In this document: positions 18,373-26,762 of the stretch, piece by piece | Position numbering within the stretch: position 1 is the first letter of the stretch | How the letters are laid out: every line of letters starts with the position of its first letter | Source: Streptomyces sp. B1I3 | GTDB taxonomy: Bacteria > Actinomycetota > Actinomycetes > Streptomycetales > Streptomycetaceae | NCBI RefSeq assembly: GCF_030816615.1 | Contig: NZ_JAUSYD010000001.1 | Location: 5,292,501 to 5,356,500 of the forward strand | Reading direction: 5' to 3' | DNA length: 64,000 nucleotides | The notes under the pieces: model-generated | Seen by the model: only the letters and a program-made list of their open reading frames with translations | What the model was told of the DNA's origin: nothing | Databases searched by the model: none | Translations under genes and position numbers: made by a program

Positions 18373-21300
18373 TCAGTTGTCTCCCTGGTGGCGCAGCGAC
18401 ACCGCCGGATCGGCGCGGCGCAGTGTGATCGCGGCGACGGTCAGCAACGGCAGTGCGGCGACCGAGGCAAGCAGTACGGCGACGTGTCCGGCCGGCAGCA
18501 GCACCAGCACGTCCGGTACGGGCCTGGCGGCCTGCCCCGTCAGCACGACCAGCGGCACGACGGCCCTGGTCAGTACGGCTCCGAGGGCGAGTCCGATCAG
18601 CAGGGCGAGGGTGATCAGCACACCCTGTTCGGCGGCCTGCATCCGGGCCAGCCGGCGACGCGAGGCGCCAAGCGCCCGCAGGACGGCGAACTCGGCGGTC
18701 CGCTCACGCAGCGAGCCCACGAGGCCGACGGCGAAACCGACCGCGGCCAGCGCCGCGGCTGCCACGGCGACCGCCAGCAGCGCGGACCGGGGCCCCGCCC
18801 CCAGCGGATCGTCCGTCAGATCCCGTACCGCCTCGTCGCGGACCCGGACCTGGGCCGGGTCGGTCCCGGGGAGCGCACGCAGCCCGGCCGCCACCTTCGG
18901 ACCGTCCCCCGGCGCGGTACTCAGCCACCACTCGGTGGGTGCGAGCGTGGCCCCCGGCCGGTGGGCCAGCACCTGGGAGACCGCCCCGAGGTCGAGCAGC
19001 AGGCTTCCGCCCGGCCTGGTGGCGGACTCCTGTGCGTCCCCCGCCGCCCCGGGGGCTGCGGCGCCGGAGCCGGTGGTGGGCAGTTCCCGCACCGACTTCA
19101 CCAGGGTCACGCGGACCGTGTGGCCCGCCAGCGTGACGTCGACCTCCTGGCCCAGCTTCGCCCCCGCGTACGTCAGGAACGCGTCGGTCGCCACCGCTTT
19201 CGGCGCGGGCGCCGCTGGACGGGCGGCGGCGATCCGCAGCGTGGTGACCGGGCCGCCGCCGAAGAACGCCTCCTCGGGCGGGACCGCCCCGGTGCCGTAG
19301 CGGAAGGCGGGCGCGGAGCCCGAGCCGCTCACTTCCTGCGGTGTCCCACCCGGCCGCTCCTCACCCCCGTCCGTCACGGTCGTCGAGGCCCGCCACGTCA
19401 CTCCGTCCGCCGCCGGCACGGGCCGTTCACTGCCGTCGGCGGCGAGCGGCCTCAACGCTGTCACGGACACCAGCCGCGTCTCGGAGCGGCCCACGGGCAC
19501 GTCGCCGTCCACCTCGAAGCCGGTGACGGCGAGTTCACCCGAGGGGGACACCGGGACGGAGACGGTGTGCTCCCGGCCGTCGACCGGGACGGTCCCGGCG
19601 CCGACCCGGTAACCGATGCCGTAACGGTCCTCCAGAAGAACGCCGACCAGCGGTGCCGAACCGGACGGCGCCCTGCCGCCGGGCGCCGAGGTGTCACGGA
19701 TCCGCAGACCGATCAGCACCCGGGCGGTGTCCTTGGGGAGCACGACGCCGGTGCGCGCCGCCTTCGCCGGCGCGATCGCGTCGAACAACGTCCGCGGTGC
19801 CGAGTCCGCGAGGTCGTCGCGCATCAGCATCCGCTCGCCGGCGTGCGCGGTGGCCAGGGCGAGCACCTCGGCCGTCCGCCCGCCGGAGAGTTCCACCGAC
19901 GTACGGAAGGCCGGCGCGGCGTCCCGTACGCCCGGCAGGCCGGAGTACGGGGCGGCGGTCGCCGGATCGCCGCCGGGTCCGCCCACCATCCGCACCGAAG
20001 CGCCCGACGCGAAGTCCGCCTGGTCGCGCTGGGAACGGTCCCACGACGCGCTCTGACCGATCGCCAGCATGCCCGTCGCCACGACCGGCACCAGCAGCAG
20101 CACCGGGCCCGTGCCGCGCAGCGGGCGCCGGCTGAACTGCCAGCCGGCCAGCGCCGCGGACAGGCCCCGCCCGCCCGCCGCGCGGCGTTCGGCGAGCCGC
20201 GCCGCCGGCGGCAGCAGCCGCAGGGTCAGTACCGTGCCCGCCAGGAGCGCCAGCGCGGGGGCGGCCACCAGCAGCGGGTCGATGCCGAGCCCACCCTCCC
20301 GGTCACTGCTGAGCACACCGCTGCCCGAGGCCCCGGTCCGCCGGTCCAGCTGCCAGTACGCCACGCCGGCGACGAGCAGCAGGCCGATGTCCGCGCCCGC
20401 CCGCACCGGGCCGGGCAGCGCCGCCGCCCGTCCACCCCGTTGGCCGCCCGAGCTCCCCGAGAGCGCGGGCGCCACCACGGCGAGCGCGCAGGCCAGCGCG
20501 ACGGCGCCGGCCACCAGCCACACCGTGCCGTCGACACCGTCGTCGAGCCGCAGCCCGATCCGGGTGAGCCCACTCCGGTCGGCGAGCAGCCGGGTCAACG
20601 GGCCGGCCAGCAGGGGGGCGGCCACGGCGGCGGGCGCCGCGAGCATGAGTGCCTCGATCGCGGCCAGCGAGGCCGTCCGGCCCCGGGAGCCGCCCCGCGC
20701 CCGCAGCAGTTCCGTCTCGCCGCCGCGCTCGCTGCTCAGCAGCCGGGCCACGAGCAGCAGAGCGTACCCGGCGAGAAGGACGAGCTGGACGGCGACGATC
20801 ATGATCGTGGAGCGGGACACCAGCAGCGCCCGGCCGACCTGGCCGAGGACGGTGGGCAGCGAGGTCCGCGCGATGGCTCCGTCACCGAGGGCGGGGGAGG
20901 CCCGCAACGCCTTCGGGCCGGCCGTCGACGCCCGGGCCAGTGCCCGCGTCCGGTCGGTGGTCAGCGTGCGGAAGTCCGCGGAGGCCAGCCAGGACAGCCG
21001 ATCGGAAGTGACCCGTCCCGAGCCGAACACCGCCGGGTCGGTGAGCAGCGGACCGTAGGTGGTGAAGACGACCTCGCGGACCCCGCGCCCGGCCAGCGGG
21101 TCCAACTGCCAGTACGGATCGGCCAGGTCGGCCGCCTCGTACAGGCCGGTGATCTCGACGCGGAGCGGTGCTCCGCCCAGCCGGTCGGTGAGGGTCAGCT
21201 TCGCACCGGGCTTCAGCCGCAGGGCCTCGGCGGCCGTGCGGGGCAGCGCCACCTCCACGGGCCCGGCAGCCTTCCCCGCGCCCCCGGCGGGCAGGCGGCC

Positions 21301-21702
21301 CGCGGTGAGCCGGACCCGGCTGCGGTCGAGGGAGGCGAAGTGCGTGAGATCCGGGTCACCGCGCCGCTCGGACCGGGTCCGCGCGGTGCGCGGCAGCGCG
21401 TAGGGGCCCGAGCTCTCCAGCTTCCGTACGGTCACCGGCAGGCCGTCGAAGGTCTCACCGGCGGCCCGGCGCACCGCGGCGTCCGCCTCCGCACGCTTCT
21501 GCCGGTCCACCCCGGCGGACACGAAGAGGGAGGCCGATTCGGCGGACCGGTGGGTGAGCGTGTGCCGCAGGGCGGCATCGCCCATGGAACCGGAGAACGC
21601 GGTGAGGGCGGCCAGCAGGCACGTGGTGAGCAGCACGGCCAGGACGGCGGCGGCGAGGAGGAGCCGGTGCGCCCGCACCCGCAGAAGGACGAACCCCGTC
21701 AC
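18373..21702 (-). CDS. FtsX-like ABC permease (second, larger)
   Basis: Large permease of 1109 residues with a duplicated FtsX layout. A first helix (LLLAAAVLAVLLTTCLLAAL) is followed by an extracytoplasmic domain and a transmembrane cluster containing the SRSTIMIVAVQLVLLAGYAL and RLLSSERGGETELLRARGGS regions. A second periplasmic-type domain and a C-terminal helix cluster follow. The E-L-x-LLRARG loop is the coupling motif that contacts the ATPase. GTG 21702 has GGGGGA upstream. It is the first gene of the exporter operon and reads in the same direction as the next two. Confidence 0.85.
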   Translation of the reverse strand: MTGFVLLRVRAHRLLLAAAVLAVLLTTCLLAALTAFSGSMGDAALRHTLTHRSAESASLFVSAGVDRQKRAEADAAVRRAAGETFDGLPVTVRKLESSGPYALPRTARTRSERRGDPDLTHFASLDRSRVRLTAGRLPAGGAGKAAGPVEVALPRTAAEALRLKPGAKLTLTDRLGGAPLRVEITGLYEAADLADPYWQLDPLAGRGVREVVFTTYGPLLTDPAVFGSGRVTSDRLSWLASADFRTLTTDRTRALARASTAGPKALRASPALGDGAIARTSLPTVLGQVGRALLVSRSTIMIVAVQLVLLAGYALLLVARLLSSERGGETELLRARGGSRGRTASLAAIEALMLAAPAAVAAPLLAGPLTRLLADRSGLTRIGLRLDDGVDGTVWLVAGAVALACALAVVAPALSGSSGGQRGGRAAALPGPVRAGADIGLLLVAGVAYWQLDRRTGASGSGVLSSDREGGLGIDPLLVAAPALALLAGTVLTLRLLPPAARLAERRAAGGRGLSAALAGWQFSRRPLRGTGPVLLLVPVVATGMLAIGQSASWDRSQRDQADFASGASVRMVGGPGGDPATAAPYSGLPGVRDAAPAFRTSVELSGGRTAEVLALATAHAGERMLMRDDLADSAPRTLFDAIAPAKAARTGVVLPKDTARVLIGLRIRDTSAPGGRAPSGSAPLVGVLLEDRYGIGYRVGAGTVPVDGREHTVSVPVSPSGELAVTGFEVDGDVPVGRSETRLVSVTALRPLAADGSERPVPAADGVTWRASTTVTDGGEERPGGTPQEVSGSGSAPAFRYGTGAVPPEEAFFGGGPVTTLRIAAARPAAPAPKAVATDAFLTYAGAKLGQEVDVTLAGHTVRVTLVKSVRELPTTGSGAAAPGAAGDAQESATRPGGSLLLDLGAVSQVLAHRPGATLAPTEWWLSTAPGDGPKVAAGLRALPGTDPAQVRVRDEAVRDLTDDPLGAGPRSALLAVAVAAAALAAVGFAVGLVGSLRERTAEFAVLRALGASRRRLARMQAAEQGVLITLALLIGLALGAVLTRAVVPLVVLTGQAARPVPDVLVLLPAGHVAVLLASVAALPLLTVAAITLRRADPAVSLRHQGDN

Positions 21703-21877
21703 CTGATCCCCCGAAGCCTCAGCACTCGCACGCCCCCCGACGTTCCGAGGATGCTTTCAGAGTGCACGGGCCCCTGGTAACCGGCCGGGGCTACACCTTG
21801 ATGGGATCGTGACCGTTATGCGAGGACGGAGTACCGGATTCCGCACACGCTCCGGACCGCACGATCGGTGTGCGGAG

Positions 21878-22282
21878 TCAGTCCGCCGTGTTGATCATCG
21901 AGGCGGCCGCGTAGGTGAGGTAGTCCCACAGCTGCCGCTCGTGTGCGGCGGACAGGCCGAGCTCGTCGAGCGCGACGCGCATGTGGGCGAGCCAGGCGTC
22001 ATGCGCCGCCCGGTCCACCTGGAAGGGACCGTGCCGCATCCGCAACCGGGGGTGCCCCCGCCGGTCGCTGTAGGTGCGGGGCCCGCCCCAGTACTGGATG
22101 AGGAAGAGGGCGAACCGCTCCTCGGCCGCACCCAGGTCCTCCTCCGGATACATCGGCCGCAGCAGCGGGTCCTCCGCGACGCCCTGGTAGAAGCGGTGGA
22201 CCAGGCGCCGGAAGGTGTCCTCGCCGCCGACCTGCTCGTAGAAGGTCTGCTCCTGAAGCGTGTCGCGCGGAATGTCTGTCAC
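21878..22282 (-). CDS. glbO: truncated haemoglobin, group II (TrHbO)
   Basis: Haem protein of 134 residues from GTG 22282. The group II pattern is clear: FYEQVGGEDTFRRLVHRFYQ in helices A/B with the GG kink, MYPEEDL, and FLIQYWGGPRTYSDRRGHP ahead of LRMRH, which carries the proximal-side His. The distal Trp appears in AHDAWLAHM and the C-terminal helix is LWDYLTYAAASMINTAD. Such proteins bind O2 and help with peroxide or nitrosative stress at the membrane in actinobacteria. The ribosome site is poor (GGACGG directly before the start), so translation may be weak or the true start different. Confidence 0.9.
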   Translation of the reverse strand: MTDIPRDTLQEQTFYEQVGGEDTFRRLVHRFYQGVAEDPLLRPMYPEEDLGAAEERFALFLIQYWGGPRTYSDRRGHPRLRMRHGPFQVDRAAHDAWLAHMRVALDELGLSAAHERQLWDYLTYAAASMINTAD

Positions 22283-22311
22283 CCGTCCATCGTCGCAGAC
22301 GCACCGGCCGA

Positions 22312-22337
22312 GTACCGGGGTCCTAGGACCCCGGTAC
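22312..22337 (-). terminator. terminator behind the FHA gene
   Basis: Perfect inverted repeat GTACCGGGGTCC (22312-22323) and GGACCCCGGTAC (22326-22337). It ends the signalling operon and separates it from the haemoglobin gene on the same strand. Confidence 0.7.
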
Positions 22338-22358
22338 CGGTCAGGTGTACGAGCGTCA

Positions 22359-23693
22359 TCAGTCGCGGCGGACCGTGATCGTCGTCCAGGCCCCGACGTG
22401 CACCTGGTCCCCGTCCTGGAGAGGCACCGGGACGTACGGCTGGATCGGGTCCGCGGCGCCGTTGAGCGTGGTGCCGTTGGTGGAGTTCTGGTCGACGACC
22501 GCCCAGCTCCCGTCCGGCTGCTGCACCAGCACGGCGTGCTGGTGCGAGACGCCCGGGTCCTCCGGCGGCACGGCGAGATCGATGTCGGGGGACTCGCCGG
22601 TGCTGTGCCGGCGGCGGCCGATGGTGATCTGGCTGCCGGTGAGCGCGACACGCTGCTCCGGGGAGTACGCGGGCAGGTTGAGCCCGGTCGCCTCGGGGCC
22701 GCTGCGCTGCATCATCGCCAGGAAGTAGTCGCGATCCGGTGCGACGACGGCCGTCCAGCTGCCCGGCGCCTGGTCACGGCCCTGCCCCTGCCCCTGCCCC
22801 TGCCCTTGCCCCTGTGCCTGACTCTGCACGGGACCCTGGCCGGGGAACTGCTGCTGAGGTGCCTGAGGCGCCTGAGCTGCCTGAAGGCCCTGCTGGAAGG
22901 CCGGCGGCGGCTGCTGCTGCGAGGGCGGCGGCAGCATCCAGTCGTCGTCCCCGCCCGTCTGCGGAGCACGCGGCTGCGGAGGGGCGGGCGGCGCGGACTG
23001 CTGCTGGAACGAAGGCGGCGGCGGACCCTGCCGCTGCTGCTCGAACGGAGGCGGCGGGCCCTGCTGCCCGGGCCGGCCCTGCGGCTCGAAGGGTGAGGGC
23101 TGGCCGGGCTGCTCCTGCCGCTCGAAGGGTGAGGGCTGGCCGGGCTGCTCCTGCCGCTCGAACGGCGACGACGACTGCTGCTGGAACGAGGGCGGAGGCG
23201 GCGGTCCCTGCTGGAATGCCGGCGGCGGGCCGGACCGGCTCCCCTGCTCCGGCGAGAGGGGCTCCGCCGGCCGGTTCATCTGCGAGGGGCGGGAGCTCTG
23301 GTACTCGAACGGGTCACGCTGCTGCTGAGGCGGCGGCCCCTGCTGCGCCTGGAAGCCGGGCGGCAGGTTCAGACCGGGCACCGGGCCGCCCACGCCGCCC
23401 TGGGGGGCCAGCGGGGTGTACGACGTCGCCGTGTTCGTGAGGAAGTTCCAGCGGCACTCCTCGCAGAACGGCGCCATCGGCTCGCGGGGCGTACGGCACT
23501 GCGGGCAGAGCTCCGCCTGGGCGGTCGGCTCTCCCGGGCCCGAGCCCTGCGGGTAGCCGTATCCGGGCGCGGGCGGCGGGGGAGGCGGCGGGGGGACCGC
23601 GCCCGTGGGCGCGCCCGCCCCGGCCATGCGATGGCCACAGACCTCGCACCAGTCCTCGGAACCCGACTGGTGTCCGTTCGGGCAGGTCGGCAT
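22359..23693 (-). CDS. FHA-domain protein with N-terminal zinc ribbons
   Basis: Phosphothreonine-binding candidate of 444 residues. The N-terminus has two short zinc-ribbon pairs (CPNGHQSGSEDWCEVCGH and CPQCRTPREPMAPFCEEC). A very long Pro/Gln-rich low-complexity region follows, then a C-terminal FHA domain with ITIGRRRHSTGESPDIDLAV, VSHQHAVLV and DQNSTNGTTLNG. These contain the conserved G-R, S-x-x-H and N-G residues of FHA folds. ATG 23693 has AGGGGGAAG upstream. As the last gene of the PknG cluster it is a plausible phospho-reader or substrate, a role GarA plays for PknG in mycobacteria. That link is inference; GarA itself is much shorter. Confidence 0.87.
   Translation of the reverse strand: MPTCPNGHQSGSEDWCEVCGHRMAGAGAPTGAVPPPPPPPPAPGYGYPQGSGPGEPTAQAELCPQCRTPREPMAPFCEECRWNFLTNTATSYTPLAPQGGVGGPVPGLNLPPGFQAQQGPPPQQQRDPFEYQSSRPSQMNRPAEPLSPEQGSRSGPPPAFQQGPPPPPSFQQQSSSPFERQEQPGQPSPFERQEQPGQPSPFEPQGRPGQQGPPPPFEQQRQGPPPPSFQQQSAPPAPPQPRAPQTGGDDDWMLPPPSQQQPPPAFQQGLQAAQAPQAPQQQFPGQGPVQSQAQGQGQGQGQGQGRDQAPGSWTAVVAPDRDYFLAMMQRSGPEATGLNLPAYSPEQRVALTGSQITIGRRRHSTGESPDIDLAVPPEDPGVSHQHAVLVQQPDGSWAVVDQNSTNGTTLNGAADPIQPYVPVPLQDGDQVHVGAWTTITVRRD
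23085..23156. repeat. 36-bp tandem repeat inside the FHA gene
   Basis: Two identical in-frame 36-base units (23085-23120, 23121-23156) encode a 12-residue Gln/Pro motif. A hexamer repeat coding for Gly-Gln lies near 22785-22810 in the same gene. Expected to vary in copy number. Confidence 0.9.
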
Positions 23694-23805
23694 GTCGGCG
23701 CTTCCCCCTCTCCTCGTCCGGCCCGGAGGCCGTCATGCTCGTAGGTGTGCCGTCGGGGCGAGCCGGCCGGCCCTCCGTACGGCTGTGTCGTTGTCGTTCT
23801 TGCCG

Positions 23806-25167
23806 CTATTTCTTGACGCGAACGGTCTTGGTCGAGCGCGTTTCGAGTGTCATCTCGTCCGCTTCCGCCACCCTCGCTTTCAGTCGCACAGTACCGGTCG
23901 CCGCGTCGACGACGTCGACCACCTTCGAAAGGAGTTTCGCGGTGTCCGCGTTTCCGGAGGCCGACGCGAGCTGCACGGCCCGGCCCAGTTTCGCGGTCGC
24001 GCCGTCGAAGTCACCCGATTTACGCGCATCCAGGCCCTGCTGAATGACTTGTGCCAGTTCAGCCTGCCCCGTGTAGTGCGCGACCTGCGGGTTGATCGAG
24101 GTGGACGCCACCATGTCGTCCGTCCACACGGCGCGCACCAGACCCTGGGAGAGGGTGTGCGGAACTCCCCCTCCCGAGGGTGCGGGAAGGATCAGCGAGA
24201 CGCGGGCCGCCAGCATCTCCTGGCCGATCCCGGCCTGCGGAACCCGTACGCACACGTGGTAGTCCCGGGACTCGTCACCCCAGGAGCCGGTCGGATAATC
24301 CCCGGCGCGCGGCCCCGCCTCGGTGCGCCGGTCGGTCAGGTCGGCGACGGCGGGCGCCACCTGCTTGACGAAGACGATCTCGACACCGACGGGCGTCCAG
24401 AGCCGGAGAGCCACGTCCGCGACCTCCTTGCCCATCGCGTTCTCCATCATGTGCGTGAAGTCCGCGGCGAGTCCCACCGGATCGGCGACGATGTCGGCAG
24501 TGCCGAGCAGGGCCGAGGCGATCGCTGTGACCTCTTTCACCTCCCAGTCGGTGCCGACGCCCCGGGCGTCACAGGTGAAACGGCCCGCACAGGCGTCCAG
24601 CGCGGCACGCAGGTCCTCGGGGGACTCGTGCTCGTTGCGCCCGTCGGTGAGGAGGATGCCGTGCCGGATGTCCACATCGGAGGCGGCGAGCAGCCGGTCG
24701 GCCAGCCGCAGCCACGTGCCGATCGCCGTACCACCGCCCGCGCCGAGGTGGCGCAGGGCCTCCTTCGCCTGCGCCTTCGTCCGCGCGTCCGCCGTCGCCA
24801 GCCGGCCGTCGCCCGGATACACGTCCTTGGCGACGTGGGTCCCCGCGACCACGGCGAACCGCGTGCCGTCGCGGAGGGTGTCGATGGCTGCCGCCGTCGC
24901 GTCCCGTGCGTTGCGCATCTTCGTCGGCGGGTAGTCCATCGAGCCGGAACAGTCGACCATCAGCACGACGGCGGCATCCGCTCCCCGGCCGGGCCGGCGC
25001 GCGTCCGCCGGGACCGCACCGGCCGGCGGCACACCGCCGGTGGTGCCCCCGCCCGTCGAGGTCACGGTGACGATCGCGTTGACCTCGCGTCCGCCTTCGG
25101 GCAGGTAAGCGTTCTGGTACACCTCGACGGAGAACTGCGGCACCTTGGACTTGGAGAAGTTGGCCAT
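23806..25167 (-). CDS. von Willebrand factor A (VWA) domain protein, TerY-like
   Basis: Cytoplasmic VWA protein of 453 residues from ATG 25167 (AAGGAG 9 bases upstream). It starts MANFSKSKVPQFSVEVYQNA. The MIDAS metal site is intact: VVLMVDCSGSMDYPP for DxSxS, the conserved Thr in the following loop, and a later ILLTDGRNEH aspartate. The C-terminal part is beta-rich with a helical end (AELAQVIQQGLDARKSGDF). VWA proteins next to a kinase and a PP2C phosphatase form the TerY-P type of signalling triad described in tellurite/stress systems. This arrangement is seen here: PP2C directly upstream, FHA directly downstream. Confidence 0.85.
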   Translation of the reverse strand: MANFSKSKVPQFSVEVYQNAYLPEGGREVNAIVTVTSTGGGTTGGVPPAGAVPADARRPGRGADAAVVLMVDCSGSMDYPPTKMRNARDATAAAIDTLRDGTRFAVVAGTHVAKDVYPGDGRLATADARTKAQAKEALRHLGAGGGTAIGTWLRLADRLLAASDVDIRHGILLTDGRNEHESPEDLRAALDACAGRFTCDARGVGTDWEVKEVTAIASALLGTADIVADPVGLAADFTHMMENAMGKEVADVALRLWTPVGVEIVFVKQVAPAVADLTDRRTEAGPRAGDYPTGSWGDESRDYHVCVRVPQAGIGQEMLAARVSLILPAPSGGGVPHTLSQGLVRAVWTDDMVASTSINPQVAHYTGQAELAQVIQQGLDARKSGDFDGATAKLGRAVQLASASGNADTAKLLSKVVDVVDAATGTVRLKARVAEADEMTLETRSTKTVRVKK

Positions 25168-25228
25168 CTGATCGGCTCCTTGAGGCTCCACGTATGTCAG
25201 ATGAAGACAGATGTGCGGACAGAGTTCA

Positions 25229-25330
25229 GGACAGGCAGGTCGCACGGGTCGCACAGGTCGCGGAGGTCGGTCGGGCAGGGCGGGCGGCTCACACGGGTCG
25301 GGCGGCTCACACGGGTCGGGCAGGCGGGAC
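25229..25330. repeat. 9-bp-periodic repeat between the PP2C and VWA genes
   Basis: The 216-base spacer contains variants of GGTCGCACG repeated every 9 bases. Within it, 18-base units at 25281-25298 and 25299-25316 (CGGGCGGCTCACACGGGT) are identical. There is no coding signal on the operon strand. Confidence 0.75.
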
Positions 25331-25383
25331 GGGACCGGGAAGCGGGCCCGTCCGGTCGCGGGTCAGGCGGTGCCGCAGGCCGA

Positions 25384-26760
25384 TCATGCCCCCTGTGACG
25401 GCACGGCGAACGGCAGGAGAGCCACTGTTACGTTGTCGTGGCCCCCACCGTCGAGCGCGTGACCGACCAGCACCTGTGCTCCGTGCAACGGCCGTTCGTA
25501 CGCGTCGGCCGGCACGGCCGCCGCCATCTCCGCCGCGGCCTCCGCGTAGTTCCACAGACCGTCGGTGCAGACCACCACGAGACCCGGCCGGTCCGGTTTG
25601 AACGACGCGGTGTGGGGCTCCAGTTCGTATGCGTCGGCGCCGAGCCAGCCAGTGATGGCGTGAGCACGCTCGTCGGCGTACGCCTCCGCCTCGTTCATCA
25701 GGCCGGTCGCCACCATCTGCGCGGCCCAGGAGTCGTCCTCCGTGAGCCGGGCGGGCGGGTGGGCGCGGTCCTGGGGCACCCAGTACACCCGGCTGTCGCC
25801 GACCCATCCGACGACGAGCAGCCCGCCCGCCGAGATCGCGCCGACCAGCGTGCAGGCCGGTGCGTTCTGATGGCGGTGCGCATCGTGCTCCGTCGCCCCG
25901 CCGGGTTCCTGGGCCAGGGCGTTGACCGCCTCGGACGCGGCCAGGATCGCGTCGTGCATCGCCTGCTGCGGATGCGTACCGCGCGGCAACGACTCCATCA
26001 GCGCCCCGTTGGCGGCGACGGCGGCCGCGGCCGACGCCTCGTCGGGGCGGGTCGCCGACGAGACGCCGTCGCACACGATGGCGACGACGGCCGGTGATCC
26101 GTCGGGCAGGGCGGTGCCGGACACCGCGAACGCGTCCTCGTTGCGATGGTGGCGCAGGCCCCGGTCGCTGACCGCGGCCACGGAGCCGAGCTCCTGCTCC
26201 ATGTGGTCGCGCTCGCGGGGCTGGGCGTGGCCGCAGTTCTCGCAGTAGCCGTCGGGGTCCACGTGACCGGAGCGGCAGGCGACACAGACCTTGCCGCGGG
26301 CCGCGGCCCCGGCGTGCTCCGCCGTACGGGGATCGGGAGCGGCCAGCTCGAAGTCGCCCGAGGTGTCACCCGTGCCGCCGGGCTCGTCGAGGCGGACCGC
26401 CGACGGGGCCGCGGTGGGCAGGGGCTTGCCGCCGGAGTCCGTCCCGGGGAGGTCGGTCGGCCGGTGCGTGGGAGCCGGGTGGTCCGAGCTGTCGACCTCG
26501 GAGGCGGCCGGCCACTCCACAGCCCCCGCGCCCTGCGCGCCGGCGTCCGTGCCCTGCGCCCCCGTGCCCTGTGGACCCGTGCCCTGTGGACCGGTGCCCT
26601 GTGCCGGGACCGTGATGGCGACCGTCGGCCGGTCGCCCGGAGGCGCGGGAACGGCCGAGAGGTCGTAACCGCAGGCTCCGCAGAACAGGTCGCCCGACTC
26701 CAGCGGTTCCTCACAGCTGGGGCACCCCGGCAAGGAGGCCTGCTGGTGGCTCTGTGACAT
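25384..26760 (-). CDS. PP2C-family Ser/Thr phosphatase with zinc ribbons
   Basis: Metal-dependent phosphatase of 458 residues that could reverse PknG phosphorylation. The N-terminus has zinc ribbon CPSCEEPLESGDLFCGACG, a repetitive Gln-Gly-Thr linker, and a second ribbon CVACRSGHVDPDGYCENCGH. The PP2C domain follows: SDRGLRHHRNEDAFAV, VAIVCDGVSS, GWVGDSRVYWV, LTEDDSW, VVVCTDGLWNYAE and GGHDNVTVALLPF, giving all metal-binding Asp residues. ATG 26760 was chosen over GTG 26766, which overlaps the kinase stop; either couples it to pknG. The position directly behind the kinase gene supports a kinase/phosphatase pair. Confidence 0.88.
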   Translation of the reverse strand: MSQSHQQASLPGCPSCEEPLESGDLFCGACGYDLSAVPAPPGDRPTVAITVPAQGTGPQGTGPQGTGAQGTDAGAQGAGAVEWPAASEVDSSDHPAPTHRPTDLPGTDSGGKPLPTAAPSAVRLDEPGGTGDTSGDFELAAPDPRTAEHAGAAARGKVCVACRSGHVDPDGYCENCGHAQPRERDHMEQELGSVAAVSDRGLRHHRNEDAFAVSGTALPDGSPAVVAIVCDGVSSATRPDEASAAAAVAANGALMESLPRGTHPQQAMHDAILAASEAVNALAQEPGGATEHDAHRHQNAPACTLVGAISAGGLLVVGWVGDSRVYWVPQDRAHPPARLTEDDSWAAQMVATGLMNEAEAYADERAHAITGWLGADAYELEPHTASFKPDRPGLVVVCTDGLWNYAEAAAEMAAAVPADAYERPLHGAQVLVGHALDGGGHDNVTVALLPFAVPSQGA

Positions 26761-26762
26761 CT

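Noticed and set aside
17959..21780. Plus-strand open reading of 1273 residues across the permease genes
   Set aside because: Antisense to two clear FtsX-type permeases; composition is Arg/Gly/Gln-rich as expected for the reverse frame of high-GC coding DNA, with no domain motif.
22785..23160. Repeats in the FHA gene considered as a CRISPR array
   Set aside because: Units are contiguous and in frame with a coding sequence, with no spacers and no cas genes in the window.
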